From NCBI GenBank assembly GCA_013398295.1, contig VZSF01006823.1:372001-436000 (forward strand): 64,000 nucleotides of DNA, read 5' to 3'. This stretch comes from Chionis minor. Lineage: Eukaryota > Chordata > Aves > Charadriiformes > Chionididae. This document shows positions 50,991-63,054 of this stretch, in pieces. Positions within the stretch are counted from its first letter, which is position 1. Each line of letters opens with the position of its first letter. The notes below the pieces were generated by a model, which worked only from the letters and a program-made list of their open reading frames with translations, made no database searches and was not told where the DNA came from. Position numbers and translations under genes: made by a program.

Positions 50991-53935
50991 TCCCCAACTG
51001 TTTTTTTTTTTTTAGATTAGTGTTTGTGTTTCTCTAAAGCACCCTGCAAACGCCTCCTCTCAACAGGCGATGGGAGAGAGCCTGAGGAAATCAGTCCTGC
51101 AGTCTGTCTTTCTGTGTCCACTGGGATCCTGTAAGAAAGTCCTGGGAAGATGAGGTACGTCTTCTCTCCTTCGTGTGCACAACCCTTTCGATGGAAGTGA
51201 AATCACAAAACGCTTAGAATGGTTTCTCTCATGGAGTTGAATCCTTCTCTTTTCCCTTTCCTCCTTTGCCCATTTCTTCCTTCCACCCCCAGGAATTCCA
51301 AAGTATTACTTGCCTAATCAGTAACTTTGTTTTATCTATTTGAAGATGGAAAAGAATACCCAACAACAAAAAAAGAGTGGCTTGAGAGATGCTGGTTTTT
51401 GGGAACAACTGAGATGGCAGGATTAGGCTTGACTTCAGCCTGTGGTTGATGTGTGGCCAGAAGAAGAGCAAAGTCTCTTCTGGCTGGAGAAAGGAAGGAA
51501 AAACAGATGATTCTCATGCTCTTTTACAGAGGCATTGCTGGTGCTATTGAATCTGTGGCTTAGGGTCTAAGTGATGTTTAAACGGTTTATTGAAAGACAA
51601 GGGCTATTTAGGGTATGACCATCTTAGGTGTTGCAGTCTTTCCCATCTAAAAGGTCTTTCCACTGTTAAATGATACAGCATCCTTTCTACTCAGTTTTCA
51701 GCTGACAAATCAACAATTTCAAACCTTATTAAGAAGATAATGCAACTTATTACTTGAAGACAAGACAAATAACAACACAAAGTTAAAGTCTAGAATTAAA
51801 CCCAGGTCAGACAGAGCTTTTATTCCTCTTCCAATTCCCACCTCCTTCCTAGGCAAAGGGAGGCGTGTCAAACTTCACTTGTGATTTTGCTATGACTATT
51901 TTTTCTAAGTGGTATTGCTTGGACCCTACAGTAGCAAGTAAGAAGAAAGAATGAGGAAGAAAAAATGAAGACAAACCACTTTTTACTTTAGAAAACTATC
52001 AGATTTTTAATGCTGGCTTTGTTTATTCATCTGTAAATATTAGCTTTTTTGCGGATAATGGTCTCCTTACTCTATAGCGTTATGTTTAAGCTATTCATCT
52101 TGGTCATCTGTTCTTACAACGTGGTGTACGATGGTTCTGATGCTGGAAGAGGGAAGACAAGCCACTCGTTGCGTCTTGAGGAATCCCCAGGAGCCAAATA
52201 ACATAGCTTCCTCCAAGCCTTAACTTCTTCCGTGCTCCAGAATTCTGATGTTAAAAGGTTGCAGCTTGCAGTACTGCCAGACCATGAACCTTGGCAAGCG
52301 TGAGCTTCTACACATTTCCAAAATCACATGAAAAATAAAATTGGCTAAATTGACTACTGATCCCGCTTCCCCTTTCCTACATTTTCAAGTAATAGCGGTA
52401 AACATCATTAAGACCATTTACTTTTTAGGCAAATATTAAGTGTGACTAAAAGATACTTTACACCAAAAAAATAAAATAAGATCTCTGATAAATGAAATTC
52501 CAGGCTGGATGCATATAATGTAGTAGTTCAGAAATTCACTGCCCTTTGTTTCAACTCTGTGTTTTACAAATCAAATTGCAAATGAAGCCTGCTTCTCTTG
52601 AATGGTGCCAACCATCTGATAGGGAGATCTTGGCTGGCTATTCCTCATGTGTCTTAAGGGGATATAAGAAATGAGTATTTGTAATTTTTATTGGTCTTTG
52701 AAGATACCATTTTTTTTTTTTATGCCTTACAAAAACCACTTGATCAATTTTTCGTCTTAAATCATTTATCACAGGACCTTTTCTCTTTCTGCAGACTGTT
52801 AAGCGTTTGTCTCTCTGAGTTTATCTTAATAATCACAAAAACAAAAAACCCAATGACCCATAACAGGATTCACTTTGTTCCTTTTTATGTTTTACTCTGT
52901 GTACAATTGGGAAATGTCTGATTCTGAATGGAGCTGTGATTGAGAGTCTTTTAGGGTGGTCAGGGGCATGCAGAATACGAGCCGGAAGCTGGCGGTACCT
53001 CTTCATTTCCAACGAGGTCAGCGTTTTTTCCTTGCATCTGGACTCTAGGCTGCAGTTTCATTTTAAGTTTCCTTTGATGGCTATACCGCTTGGGCTTTTG
53101 TTGTAGAAGCAAATAAATAAATAGAAATTTGTTATTCTAAACTTGGACTGGGCCCTTATCTGGTTGATAGCGCACGGCTGCAGGTTGTTACCGCTGGCGG
53201 CGGTGGTGGTGGGCAGGGGAAGGTGGGCACTGCGCGGGCCAGCTGCACCCCTGAGGATTGGAGTGTGAACCTGGGGCTTTCCTGCCTCCAAGTATTCTTG
53301 CTTTTCATAGTTTTAGGCTCAAAAAAATTGTCTGAGTTGGAAGTCAACATCATTCATTGACTTCTGTGCAGTGTTAATGAATGTAAATGAGCACAATGAT
53401 GAAAGATGTAGTTATATCACATCAGTTTTATCATATATTTGTTAAATTTTTACTCAGCCTGTATCAGGAGGAGAAGCTGTTTGGTAAAACTCCCTTAATT
53501 TTTTAAATTTTATCATTTTAGAACCAAAGATATTGTTTCCATAAATGGATAGTTTGACTAATTACTAAATGTTCGCTTAGTGTTAGAAGTCTTCTCTAAG
53601 TGTGTGCCTGCCATATGCTAATGCCAAGCTGGTTAATATTATTTATTCCAGCCTACATGTTTTCTAGCAATATGAATTTGTAGAAAGAATTTTGCATGCC
53701 TGAATAGCAATGTGTATTCATAGCAAGTAATTTTTCAGTTTCCCATCATCTGTTGGAACCTAGTTTGAAGAGCTGTGTTTGCTCGTTGTGCCTGTAATCC
53801 TTATTTACGGAGTTTAGGATCCCAGCTGGGGAAGCCTGGGTTATGTGCAGGTTTATGGATGAATCCTTTAGGCGTTTTACACCACACTTTTTATTACAAG
53901 GAGTCAAGTGAGAAAGGTATGTAGCAAGCAAGAGT
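50991..53935. other. Unique non-coding DNA
   Basis: No gene is recognised. T runs occur near 51001-51013 and 52710-52721, and a GGCGGCGGTGGTGGTGGG run near 53196-53213. Confidence 0.57.
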
Positions 53936-54260
53936 ACTGCACAGCAGAACTACAGGACACTGATTATTGTTATTATCAAAGTGTAATTTATCCAATTAGC
54001 CGATTCCATTAAACAGGTTTGATTACCTCTTTGTCCTGCCACGTTTTTATGTGTTTATATCTTGAGCGAGTGACGGATGTATTGTTTGACGTGACGGCTT
54101 GCTTTGTGCGTAGCTGCCTCTTTATTTCAATCCAATGACTGACAAAAGATAGAAGTGGGTCTTTTTGATGTAGTGTAGGGAATTATTTCCTGATTTGACA
54201 TCCTAATTGATTGGGGATTTCTGAATATATTAAGGAATTTTCATCCTGAATTGCTCAGCA
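53936..54260. promoter_or_regulatory. Candidate conserved non-coding element
   Basis: The block is AT-rich and repeat-free. It holds TTATTATCAAAGTGTAATTT (a TCF/LEF-like ATCAAAG), CCAATTAGCCGATTCC, GTTTGATTACC, ATTGTTTGACGTGACGG (a CRE-like TGACGTGA) and CATCCTAATTGATTGG. The variety of strong motif words in about 300 bp is suggestive only. Confidence 0.27.
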
Positions 54261-55225
54261 AAGCAGCATTAGTGCATTGCAACGGGAGGATAAAAAATGA
54301 AGACATCAGGATGAATCAAAAAAAAGGAGAACTATTAAGCATACTTTTCTGTGCTGTAGTTATTACACATGGTTTATAATCTTTTTCCTTCTCTTACTAC
54401 CTCCAACCTTATACTTCTGTTCTCTGAAGTGGCTTCAGAGCTTCTTTTTAAAGAAAGTTGCTCCTCTTAAAAGAATTTTCAAATCGTGCTGGTTGAAAAA
54501 TATGAAGCTTGTTTGTGTAAAACATGGACAATCTGCATATCTTCACTACAAAACTGAAAACAAATTTTGATTTTTGGATTTTCCCCTCTCTTTTCAATAA
54601 CAACTGGAAAAGAAAAGAATTAGGATGGTAAACGATAAGGGGCGTAAGGAAGGGATGTGAAGGGCACTGTAGAAGGTCGCCTTCAATCAGAGCAGAAAGG
54701 ATTTGGTTGATGGGATGTGATGTGCAACTGCGGTGGGCTCTCGCGTGCCTGTTTTTGGCACCAGTGCCCACCCCGTTGCCACCCCTTCCTCTGTGCCAGG
54801 CGGCTGGGTGAAAACCAGCTTGGCTCAAGCAGTTTGTGTCAGTTCTTCCTTCTTGCCTGGCCACTCGAATTTTGTCAGTGTTTGAGCTGGTTTTGCCATG
54901 GGAAGAACTATTTAGGAAATTCTGTCCTTAACCTTGAAGGGAAGATGCAGCCAATGTATTTTACTGTTGGGCAGAATAGTAATATCATTGAGCGTTAGGG
55001 CTGGCGAGATGCAGGCAGAGGGGAAGAACAGGCTCAGCACGATGACATGTTTAAAAAATTTGAACAAACTAAGTGAATTGGTTATTTTTACAGAGATTTT
55101 GCTTTGGGGAGAACGTTACTCTGACTTCCGGAAGGAGCTGGATTTTCTATCACGTTCCTTCGTTTCAAGAAATGGAAAATACAGTGATGATGACGCTGAT
55201 TGTTTTTAAAATGAAACTGTCTGTA
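54261..55225. other. Unique non-coding DNA
   Basis: No gene is recognised. A perfect 8-bp inverted repeat with a TGG loop (CTCTGAAG 54422-54429, CTTCAGAG 54433-54440) and overlapping unrecognised open frames at 54448-54998 are present. Confidence 0.55.
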
Positions 55226-55243
55226 GTTATCTCTAGAGATAAC
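55226..55243. promoter_or_regulatory. Perfect 18-bp palindrome of paired GATA motifs
   Basis: GTTATCTCTAGAGATAAC equals its own reverse complement. Each half holds a GATA-factor consensus (TTATCT and AGATAA), giving inverted sites with centres about 8 bp apart. Direct reading is certain; binding is inferred. Confidence 0.5.
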
Positions 55244-58200
55244 AACCCCCTGCTGGGTTAGTGCTTCCTTGGTTTTGTTCATATAAATCTGGAGAATGAG
55301 GCATCGCAAGGCTGCGTCAGCCCCTCCACGCCACCTCCGAGGAACGGTGCCTCATCTCTAACACGTTTCAAAAATATATTGTCTGAAATGATTCTATAAG
55401 GGTTTGCTGGAATGCTTCTGCAATCTCGCTTTCTGATACCGGACCAAAAGGTAGAATATAGCAATTTTTTTTTCTTCACTTGATTATGCCTTTCTATTTG
55501 GAAGCTAATTGACTTTCACCCTCTGATTTGCATCACCCGTGAGACCCTATGGGATGTCTGTATGTTTGGGTGTTCTGGCACCTGAGAGAACACTGGGGTA
55601 TTCAATTACCGCTGTGCAAAGTGGGTGTGAGTGGACGGATGGTGCCCATTTCATAGTTTTTTTTTTTCATTTACCTGAGTGCAAACGGCCACATGCAAAG
55701 GATAAGATTCAGGGCTTGTAGGCTTGTATCGGTTTTGCGTATAGGAACCTGGGTAAAGCATCTTTTCCTGACTGATTTGATAATTACTTCTTCTTAGGGG
55801 CAGTTTGGTCTTGAATCTACCTTTTAATATTGTTTTGTATCCAGAGATCTGAAAGTACTTTTCAATTGTTTAGATTCACTATTTACATTTCAAAAATACA
55901 GAAAAGAAAATGGAGAGAGGCTCAACATGCAAATCTCCGTTGCTTATAAGGACACCCAGACCTAACCCAAATTTGCCTAGTTCCCACTCTTGCATAGATA
56001 CTTTGAGATAATTGTTTTACATGAGATATTTGTGTATTTATTTCAGGCATGCCTCATGGTTACCCCAATTTTTTTGGCTTTTTGAAATCAGGATCAGCTG
56101 AATGTGCTGTTAAAAACTAATGTATAGAGCTGCTTTTCAAATGAAAGATTTTGCAATGTAAATTTTTTTACAATTGCATGTTAAAAAAAAAATAAGTCCC
56201 TCCATGCTTGTTCACAGGTTTGACATACATTTCTAATGTTGGCAGTAGGAGATATAACATAGTGTGATGGGCATTACATTAGCAAAATACATTATTGTTA
56301 CCCCTGTCAGGGGCTGGGCCACCAGAGGATAACAATTTGCTGCTGCTACCATCTGATGGGCTTGGTCCTTCAGCTGAAGTTGAAGGATGTCAGCAAAGCT
56401 GTGCTCAAACTCTGTGCATTCACAGATTTCTACAGAGGCAAAGTGTATGTGAAAATGAAAATTACGTGTAAAAGTGCAGCCATGTATAGGATGGATTAGA
56501 ATCACTTTGGAATTGTATTTGCAATAGGCTTCTTTTCTCTAAATTATGTCAGTATAACACAGCTGATTTCAGAGCCTAAATATGACAGTGCTTCATTGGA
56601 AGATGCATTGTCTCCAAATGTCGAGTTAAAAAGAGTTTAAAAGTGTAATGTCGGGGACAGTGATGAGGAGGAAACTCCTGGGGAACCTCACGTGTGATCT
56701 TCCCAGGGTATGAAGGGCCACCAAGGGGTTAATCATCCCCCACTGTATATGAAATGACAACAAGCTCTTGGCAGCTTTCCCCATTCTTTATATAACACTT
56801 CCAAGCGCTGAAGCTTGTATCCTCCTAGTAATGCTTTTAATTTGTGCTCTGTTGGGGAGAGGCCAAGATTTAATCGAAATCATTAGAATGTCTTTGCTTG
56901 AAGTAGCTGAGGGCTTGTAGTGAGCTGGAGGAGGTTACTTCAGAATAATTAAAAGAAATACATAAGGTCGTCATTGGTGTCTGAGCTATTCCAGACACCA
57001 GGTTCAAGGGGGAAAGGTTGAGTTTAATGACAGCTCCTCTTAACTTAAGTAGGATGCTTGCACGGCTGCATAGTTTTAATAATTAAACTTTGCCTTTTTC
57101 TCTTCCCACACACCTACCCGAGTGGACTTTGTTTCCAGCTTTATCTCAGTGCAGTAAAGGTGGGCTTGAAGCAAAGCCCGGGAGCCCAGTTTCTCAGAGA
57201 TTCAGGGCTTTGGGGGCTCTACCACCTAGACCCAAATCTAAATTTTGTGGTTTACCTTTTATCTCTAAAATGCAATGAATTCAAATGTGCCTGTAAGCGT
57301 GCATATGTGTGCGAGAATGTGGTTACAAGTGTGTGTGTGCGAGCGTATGCGTTTGTTTACAGTCTCAGCTGAGGTCTAAACTTCAGTTTTGACTCTATTT
57401 AAATGGGACTATCACAATGCTGGTGCTTTCAGTGTGATATTGATGTCTGTGTATGGACTTTAATCCTATATATGCCTGAAAGGCAGTGCTATGCTTTGGG
57501 TGTGTGCACAGGAAAAAATACTACTGAGCTAATTTTGAGGCATGATACAGATTTTAATTGCTTAATGCAAGTTAGAACATGTATTTTCTTTTTTTGTTGG
57601 TTGTATATTTAACAAAAAGGTACTCAAAAGGATGTTTAATAAAAAAATAATTTCATATCTCTTGCACTGCATAGTTCCAGTGTTGTATAGACAGTGATGG
57701 AGCAGACTGGCAGCGGTGAATTTGTGTGAGAAACTGTCGTTCTTGAATGACTTTTTATGCCTACATTTGAATACAGCCTCTTACAGCAGAGTAGGTTCAA
57801 ATAATGAACTAATAGTGAATGTTAAAGATTTAGGGAATTGGCTCTGAACTTTTGACCCTGGGAATATAAGGAGGTTTGCTTTTCAGGCGAATTAGTCTAG
57901 CTGGGCTAATGGGTGCCAATAAGGGCTGTAAGCAGTGTGTCAGGGACCAAATCTTTTAATTAACCGCTGAGTGAAAAGTAGTTTGGGAAATGCAATAAGT
58001 CAGATTCAGGTCAGATCAAGCAGAATAATATGTGGGCAATGATGAAATTAACATACTAGGAAACGCAAGCTGAAAATCTCCAAACTTTCCTTGTTAGACT
58101 GATAGAAAATGGGATTTACTTTGATTGCTTCAAGAAAACATTGCACCTACTTCTACTGACTCGTTCTAGCAAGGCTCAGACTGTCCTGGTCAACGTTGTC

Positions 58201-59657
58201 TGTGGATGAAAAAGCTTAAACTGGAGATGTACTGTGGTCCAGCTTTGAAAGACACTGTGAGTTGTCGGACGGGCTGGCTCAGAAGCATTGATTGTGCTCA
58301 AGTGGTTTCGGTCAAGGCTGTGATGTCCATGAAGTGACCAGGACAGAACTGCTAGTGTGCTGGTATCTCTTGTCTTCCTTGACATATAATACTGCCTCTG
58401 AGTGTCTTCGCACTCTGAATCTTTCCAAGTTTAGTTTTGTCTGTTGCTCTGATAGTGGCGTTGTAACTTTTCGGGGAACAGAGTTTGGCTTTTTGTCCCG
58501 TGCTTGTGTCATACCTGTCACAGTCACGTCCTGGTCTGGTCTGAGAGGGCAGTACCGCTGATCCATGAACGCAACGTGGATAATTACTTTCGGTATTGTC
58601 CTATAGATGTAAGGATCTCAATTTTAAGTATACCTCATTAAGAAAATGAGTAGGATCAGAACTACATCTAGAGCATTTTGAAGGTACACCAGTGTCTGTC
58701 AACATATCGTTATATAGAGTAAGGTTTAATTTATTAGTTCAGTTCGTGTCTAATAGGATTTTAATCCTATTCTGATTGTTCCCTGTGCACATCAAAAAGC
58801 ATGACTTTAAAGAAGGCCTATGCTTTAAAGTTTGGTCTAGAAAGTTTTGAAATTAATGGAAGAACTCAGACTAAGCTCAGTGGGCTTTGAATCGTTCGGT
58901 TTTGAGTCATTTGCCTCAACACTAAAATTCAAATGCGCTTTGAAAACTTTGATTGTGGGTCCCTAATTTCTTAAGAATCATTATCAACAGTGACAATGTG
59001 GTATCTGGTCTGTCAAATAACTTATTCAAAGCTCTGCTAATGTCTCAGCTGTTACTAAGTACTCAAGTCACTTAATTGGAAAGTGCACTAACTTCAGTGT
59101 TACGTGCAATGCAGAGCAGTGAGGGATTCCATAAGATCAGAAACAACTTTCCAGTGCCCCATTGCGTTTCCTCCTTGCTTTCTGACTGGCTTGATAGTTG
59201 CAATGTTTAGCTAGAATAATATTTTCTTCCTTTATAATTGTTGCACGGTGAACTTCTTGCCAAAAATCAAAGGACTAAATTGCGTTCACTGACTTAAATC
59301 AGTCCTGCTGTCAACTATGATGCATGTTTAATTGTTCTGTCTGTGCATGGTTGAGCTGGAACAGTTTCAAACAATCTACCAATCATGAGCAGGAAAAAAA
59401 TCATTAGAAAATCAATTTTTGCTTAATTGAAGATCCTTCTTCCAAATGGGAACGAAGCAAGATTTATAACCTCAGCTTCTCTGACTGTATAATGATGGCA
59501 CTTGAGCTTGTCAAGGTTTTCATTTGGTAGCTGTGGCGTGGACAGCATTTAGTTTTTCCGCCTGCTGTGGATCAACTTGGCGTGGGCCCTGGGGAACATA
59601 CACAGGACTACAGTATGTATAACGTGGAGCACAAAAGGCCGTGTTTACAAACAAAGC
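55244..59657. other. Unique non-coding DNA
   Basis: No gene is recognised. The segment includes a TG-rich stretch with GTGTGTGTGCGAGCGTATGC (about 57330-57349). An inverted repeat, AATAGGATT (58752-58760) and AATCCTATT (58763-58771), has a 2-nt centre. Open frames at 57058-57372 and 58292-58566 have no domains. Confidence 0.57.
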
Positions 59658-59673
59658 GGGGGGGGGGGGGGGG
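59658..59673 (+). repeat. Poly-G tract (G16)
   Basis: Sixteen consecutive G residues follow ACAAAGC. This is long for a G homopolymer. It could form a G-quadruplex and is also a place where sequencing or assembly errors are common. Confidence 0.9.
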
Positions 59674-60230
59674 AGAAATGCAGTACGTAGGTGGGAGCAA
59701 TGTAGTAGAAGGGAATTCCAAATGCACTGTTCCTTTATAGATTTGTTGTGAATGCTGGGAGTGGAAATTCCAATGACTGACTCATGGAGACATCCCCCTG
59801 ACGTCTGTCTAATGATGCCGACATTGATAAAATCCTGTATCCCAGAGCCCCTTGGGTATTTTGCTCTCTGCTCCCAGAACGAGGAGGGTTCCCAAAGGTA
59901 AAATGCTGTCTCTGCTCAAGACAATGAGAGCGTTGCCATCGATTTCCATAGAGTTACAATTCCATTGCAGGTCTTTTAAAAACTTGTAGCCTAATTTTCT
60001 TCTACTGAAGCTAGAGCAAATCATGATGTGGTTAAATGGTAGGATGCAAGAAAAGCATAAGAAAATGGAAAACTGATAGGAAAATCAGTCTTGTTATGAT
60101 TTTAGTCCCTCCTCCCTTTCTGTTTCTCCTGCTGTGCTTAGAAAATGTGGAATCATTCTCCTTTAAGTTCAAAATGAGTAGAAGAGGGAGTCATGGTGTA
60201 AATATCAAGCAATAGCTAAAAGTGAATTTA
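59674..60230. other. Unique non-coding DNA
   Basis: No gene or repeat is recognised. Confidence 0.58.
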
Positions 60231-60500
60231 CCAAAGTTCAATAAACATAAAAATGATGAATTTAGATGTCATGTAATTAACTCAAAATTACACGAGCAAT
60301 AACCAAGTAATTACACCTTTAATAATGCATTAAACTTGTCAGGAATACTTAGTCATTCAACTAGAATTTAACAAGATAGCCTATAGCAAGTTACAGTAAT
60401 TAGATATCACTACTGAAAACATTGACAGTTCCTAATTGATACCTTTTATTATAAAGTTAAATGTCAAACATTTCATTTGAGTGGATTAAGGAATAGTATT
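60231..60500. promoter_or_regulatory. Candidate enhancer with homotypic TAATTA cluster
   Basis: TAATTA occurs at 60274-60279, 60308-60313 and 60397-60402, with a related TAATTG at 60433-60438, all within about 165 bp. Between them lie TTAATAATGCATTAAAC and AGCAATAACC. There is no open frame, repeat or RNA gene. The arrangement fits a homeodomain-bound regulatory element, although local A+T content raises the chance rate. Confidence 0.33.
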
Positions 60501-61480
60501 AGCTGTGTTTAAGACCATTCTGCCTACTCTTATAAATTGCACGCAGGTTTAAAAAAGCAGAGACAACAAAACGCTAAGAAAAAAACCCAAAACCCGTATA
60601 CCAGCTAAACCCAACAATCACTGACACAAATTTTGTCAAGTTCTCACTCCTGGGATTTAAATTACAATGTAAGAGATTCTGCTCCGCGGCAGGTCTGTCA
60701 GCAGCAAAGGAGAAAGGTGGGAGAGAAAACTTTGTGAAACAGGTAAAGAGAATAACAATTGCATCATCTGGAGGATGCGGGTCTTCAGCGTGAATAAGGC
60801 GCACTGCAGCCTGTGCAAGGGTACAACAGGGAAAATAAACAAGCTCAGGAGTTTGTAAATTAGATATTAAGGCAGGACTTGGGTTTGCTAACATCTAAAT
60901 CAGATTGTTTAGACTACAAGAGAAATGTTTTTTTGAGAACGAGGTGGAATAGAATTGAAACTATGTGTTTACTTGCTGTTTCTAAATGTGGGAGATATTT
61001 CTGCTGGTTTTTTGTTGTTCAGTCTGTGTGCTTGGCAAATAATTCTTTTTCCTTTTTTTTTTTTCTTTTAACCAAACCAAAAAGTAAAGCTTTTTCCAAG
61101 GGGAATGGAAAGAATAATGTTAAAAAGAAAAAAAAAGTAATCTTTTAGGTCAACTCAAAATGTAGTTTTTCCTGAAATAAAACTGTTTTGTTTAATTCAA
61201 TTTTTTTAAAAACTTTTGATTAATTTTCTTATTTACTACAGCAATTCCCATATGTGGCCCAACTTCACAAATATTTTTGTTTTTCTAAATTTCACCTCTT
61301 TAGCAAATTTATCGGGGGAGAATGTATGCAATCCTGTTCTGGATATGTTCCGGAATCTCTGATGCTTAGTGGAACCATCTGTACTTTAAACCAAACTAAA
61401 CAGAGATGAATGCTGTTTGTGCGAAACAGTAGAGATAAGCTGGAATGATCACATACATCTTTTGTCTTTTTTTTTTTTTT
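60501..61480. other. Unique non-coding DNA
   Basis: No gene is recognised. The minus-strand open frame at 60574-60894 lacks domains. T-rich runs near 61058-61067 and a T15 run at 61467-61481 are present. Confidence 0.55.
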
Positions 61481-61481
61481 T

Positions 61482-61960
61482 CGTTTGTATAATTACAAGT
61501 CTATCAGGCTGCATGCTGGGCTATGTCTGATTGTCAATAAGACTTCTCTTGATTGCATCTTATATAAATATTCCATGTCAATCTGTAGGATGCAATTCCA
61601 GGGTCCAAACAACTATACCTTGGTGCACACATACAAGTTCCTTGCCTTTTTTTCGCTACACTGATAATCATATTAATTCCTAAAATGTAGGCTCCCGGCT
61701 ACCCAGTGGTTAATTCCCCTGCACCTTTAATGCTGCTCCTCTGTGCTGATGTATAGGGGCTCTGCTGAGCCCTTCTCTCTAGATACATAAGATTATTCAT
61801 GAAAATGAAACCACTGCGTTTGTGTTTACATGATTCTCAGCCAGTTGCGTGGCAACTGGAATTGTCTTTACTTTTATGCATATTAAAACACTCAATAGAT
61901 ACCCTTTCAATAATTAATTGGTAATGAATGTAGAGGCTGGAGAATGCTTTATTTGATGCG
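61482..61960. promoter_or_regulatory. Candidate conserved non-coding element (about 480 bp)
   Basis: This is the most CNE-like block in the window. It is repeat-free with no open frame and rich in distinct motif words. These include TATAATTACAAG, CTGATTGTCAATAAG (PBX/MEIS-like TGATTG), TCTTGATTGCATC, AAGATTATTCATGAAAATG, GTGTTTACATG (forkhead-like), CTTTTATGCATATTAAAAC (POU-like) and CAATAATTAATTGGTAATGA (61909-61928). Conservation was not testable here. Confidence 0.35.
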
Positions 61961-62850
61961 TTTAGGCTTTATCCAGTGGTTGAACTGGCTAAAAGAGCCT
62001 TGTTTTTCTGTGTTAGGACTTCTTTAACAGGAGATGCCGTGCACTGTTCTCAAAAATAAGAGGCATTAAACAAAACCCTAGAGGAGCTGACTGACCTGAG
62101 CAGCATCAAGGCCAGACAAGTGTGTGTCTGCTTGCGATGCACAGGACAGAAACTGTGTATGTTGCAGAGCAGACTGCAAAATCTACGCTGTGAAGTAGAC
62201 AGCAGCAATTTTCAGCCCATTTTCAACACCTCTGATGCTCTTGACACTCACCCAGCGTGCTGTATCTCTCTTTGGACGCCCCCAGTTGGCTCCTCCACTG
62301 TGCTGCTTTCTCCTCAAAACAGTCAACAGCAGAAGAGGAATAGTGTGGCTTGCAACAGCCCTGCAGGGCTTGCTCCTCTCTTGGTTAAGTATGAAATAGA
62401 GGGTTTCAATTATGTATAGAAAGTGAGCATTTGTAGATTCAGCAAATGTCTGTTGTCTTTCTTGCTTTGTTCCTGGCCTCATCTGGAGCGGGGAGGGGGG
62501 GAGGTCATCTCAGCTGTGGCCAGACTTGCCCATTTAACTGCATCACTTCGGCAATTTCACCTTCCCATCGCACCATCAGGCTTCTCTTGATAGAGAATTG
62601 GGACTCCAAAAACTGTGCACCCTTTCCTCCTTATCAGAGATGTGAACAGGACTTTCTAAAGAAAAGGCAAGGAGGCAAATCTCTGTTTTCTGCGTGGTTT
62701 TTATAATTGTTTTAACACAAGATGGAGTAAGAGGTTTCTTCACTCTCCGAAAGTCTCCTTCTGACTCATTTAACTAGACCGGAGCACTAATGGATTCTTG
62801 TGCTTTGTAGAAAATTTGTGTATGTGCTTGTTTGGCCTTGCTTTTGTTAG
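61961..62850. other. Unique non-coding DNA
   Basis: No gene is recognised. Overlapping open frames on both strands at 62120-62482 are unrecognised. Confidence 0.55.
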
Positions 62851-63054
62851 CACTAGCTTTGCGTGGATGCTTGTGCAACCGAGTTCCTCAGTGAAGTCAC
62901 GCGCTGCAGTGCTTCTCCCCTTGTCTGGCGCGTGTCTGGCGTTGTAGTGTCACCACTGTGTCCCAATGCGCATCCGCTTATGGATATGCCTGTGAAGAAC
63001 GGATGGGCCGCAGTGTCCTCGCTCACCCCGTGGGCAGTTAGCAGCATGTTGAAG
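62851..63054 (+). other. Exon-like interval, non-coding if real
   Basis: A clear pyrimidine-rich acceptor-like run ending TTTTGTTAG at 62850 and a donor-like TTGAAG followed by GTAATT at 63054/63055 bracket 204 nt with several CpGs. All three forward phases contain a stop, so it could only be an untranslated or lncRNA exon. It may well be chance. Confidence 0.13.

Noticed and set aside
55880..55990. Possible MIR-like fragment
   Set aside because: Only an A-rich word order resembles MIR, and the diagnostic CACACAG/GGCAGAG segments are missing.
43462..61546. 14-bp identical word GTCAATAAGACTTC at 43462 and 61533
   Set aside because: Several 14-bp matches are expected by chance in 64 kb.
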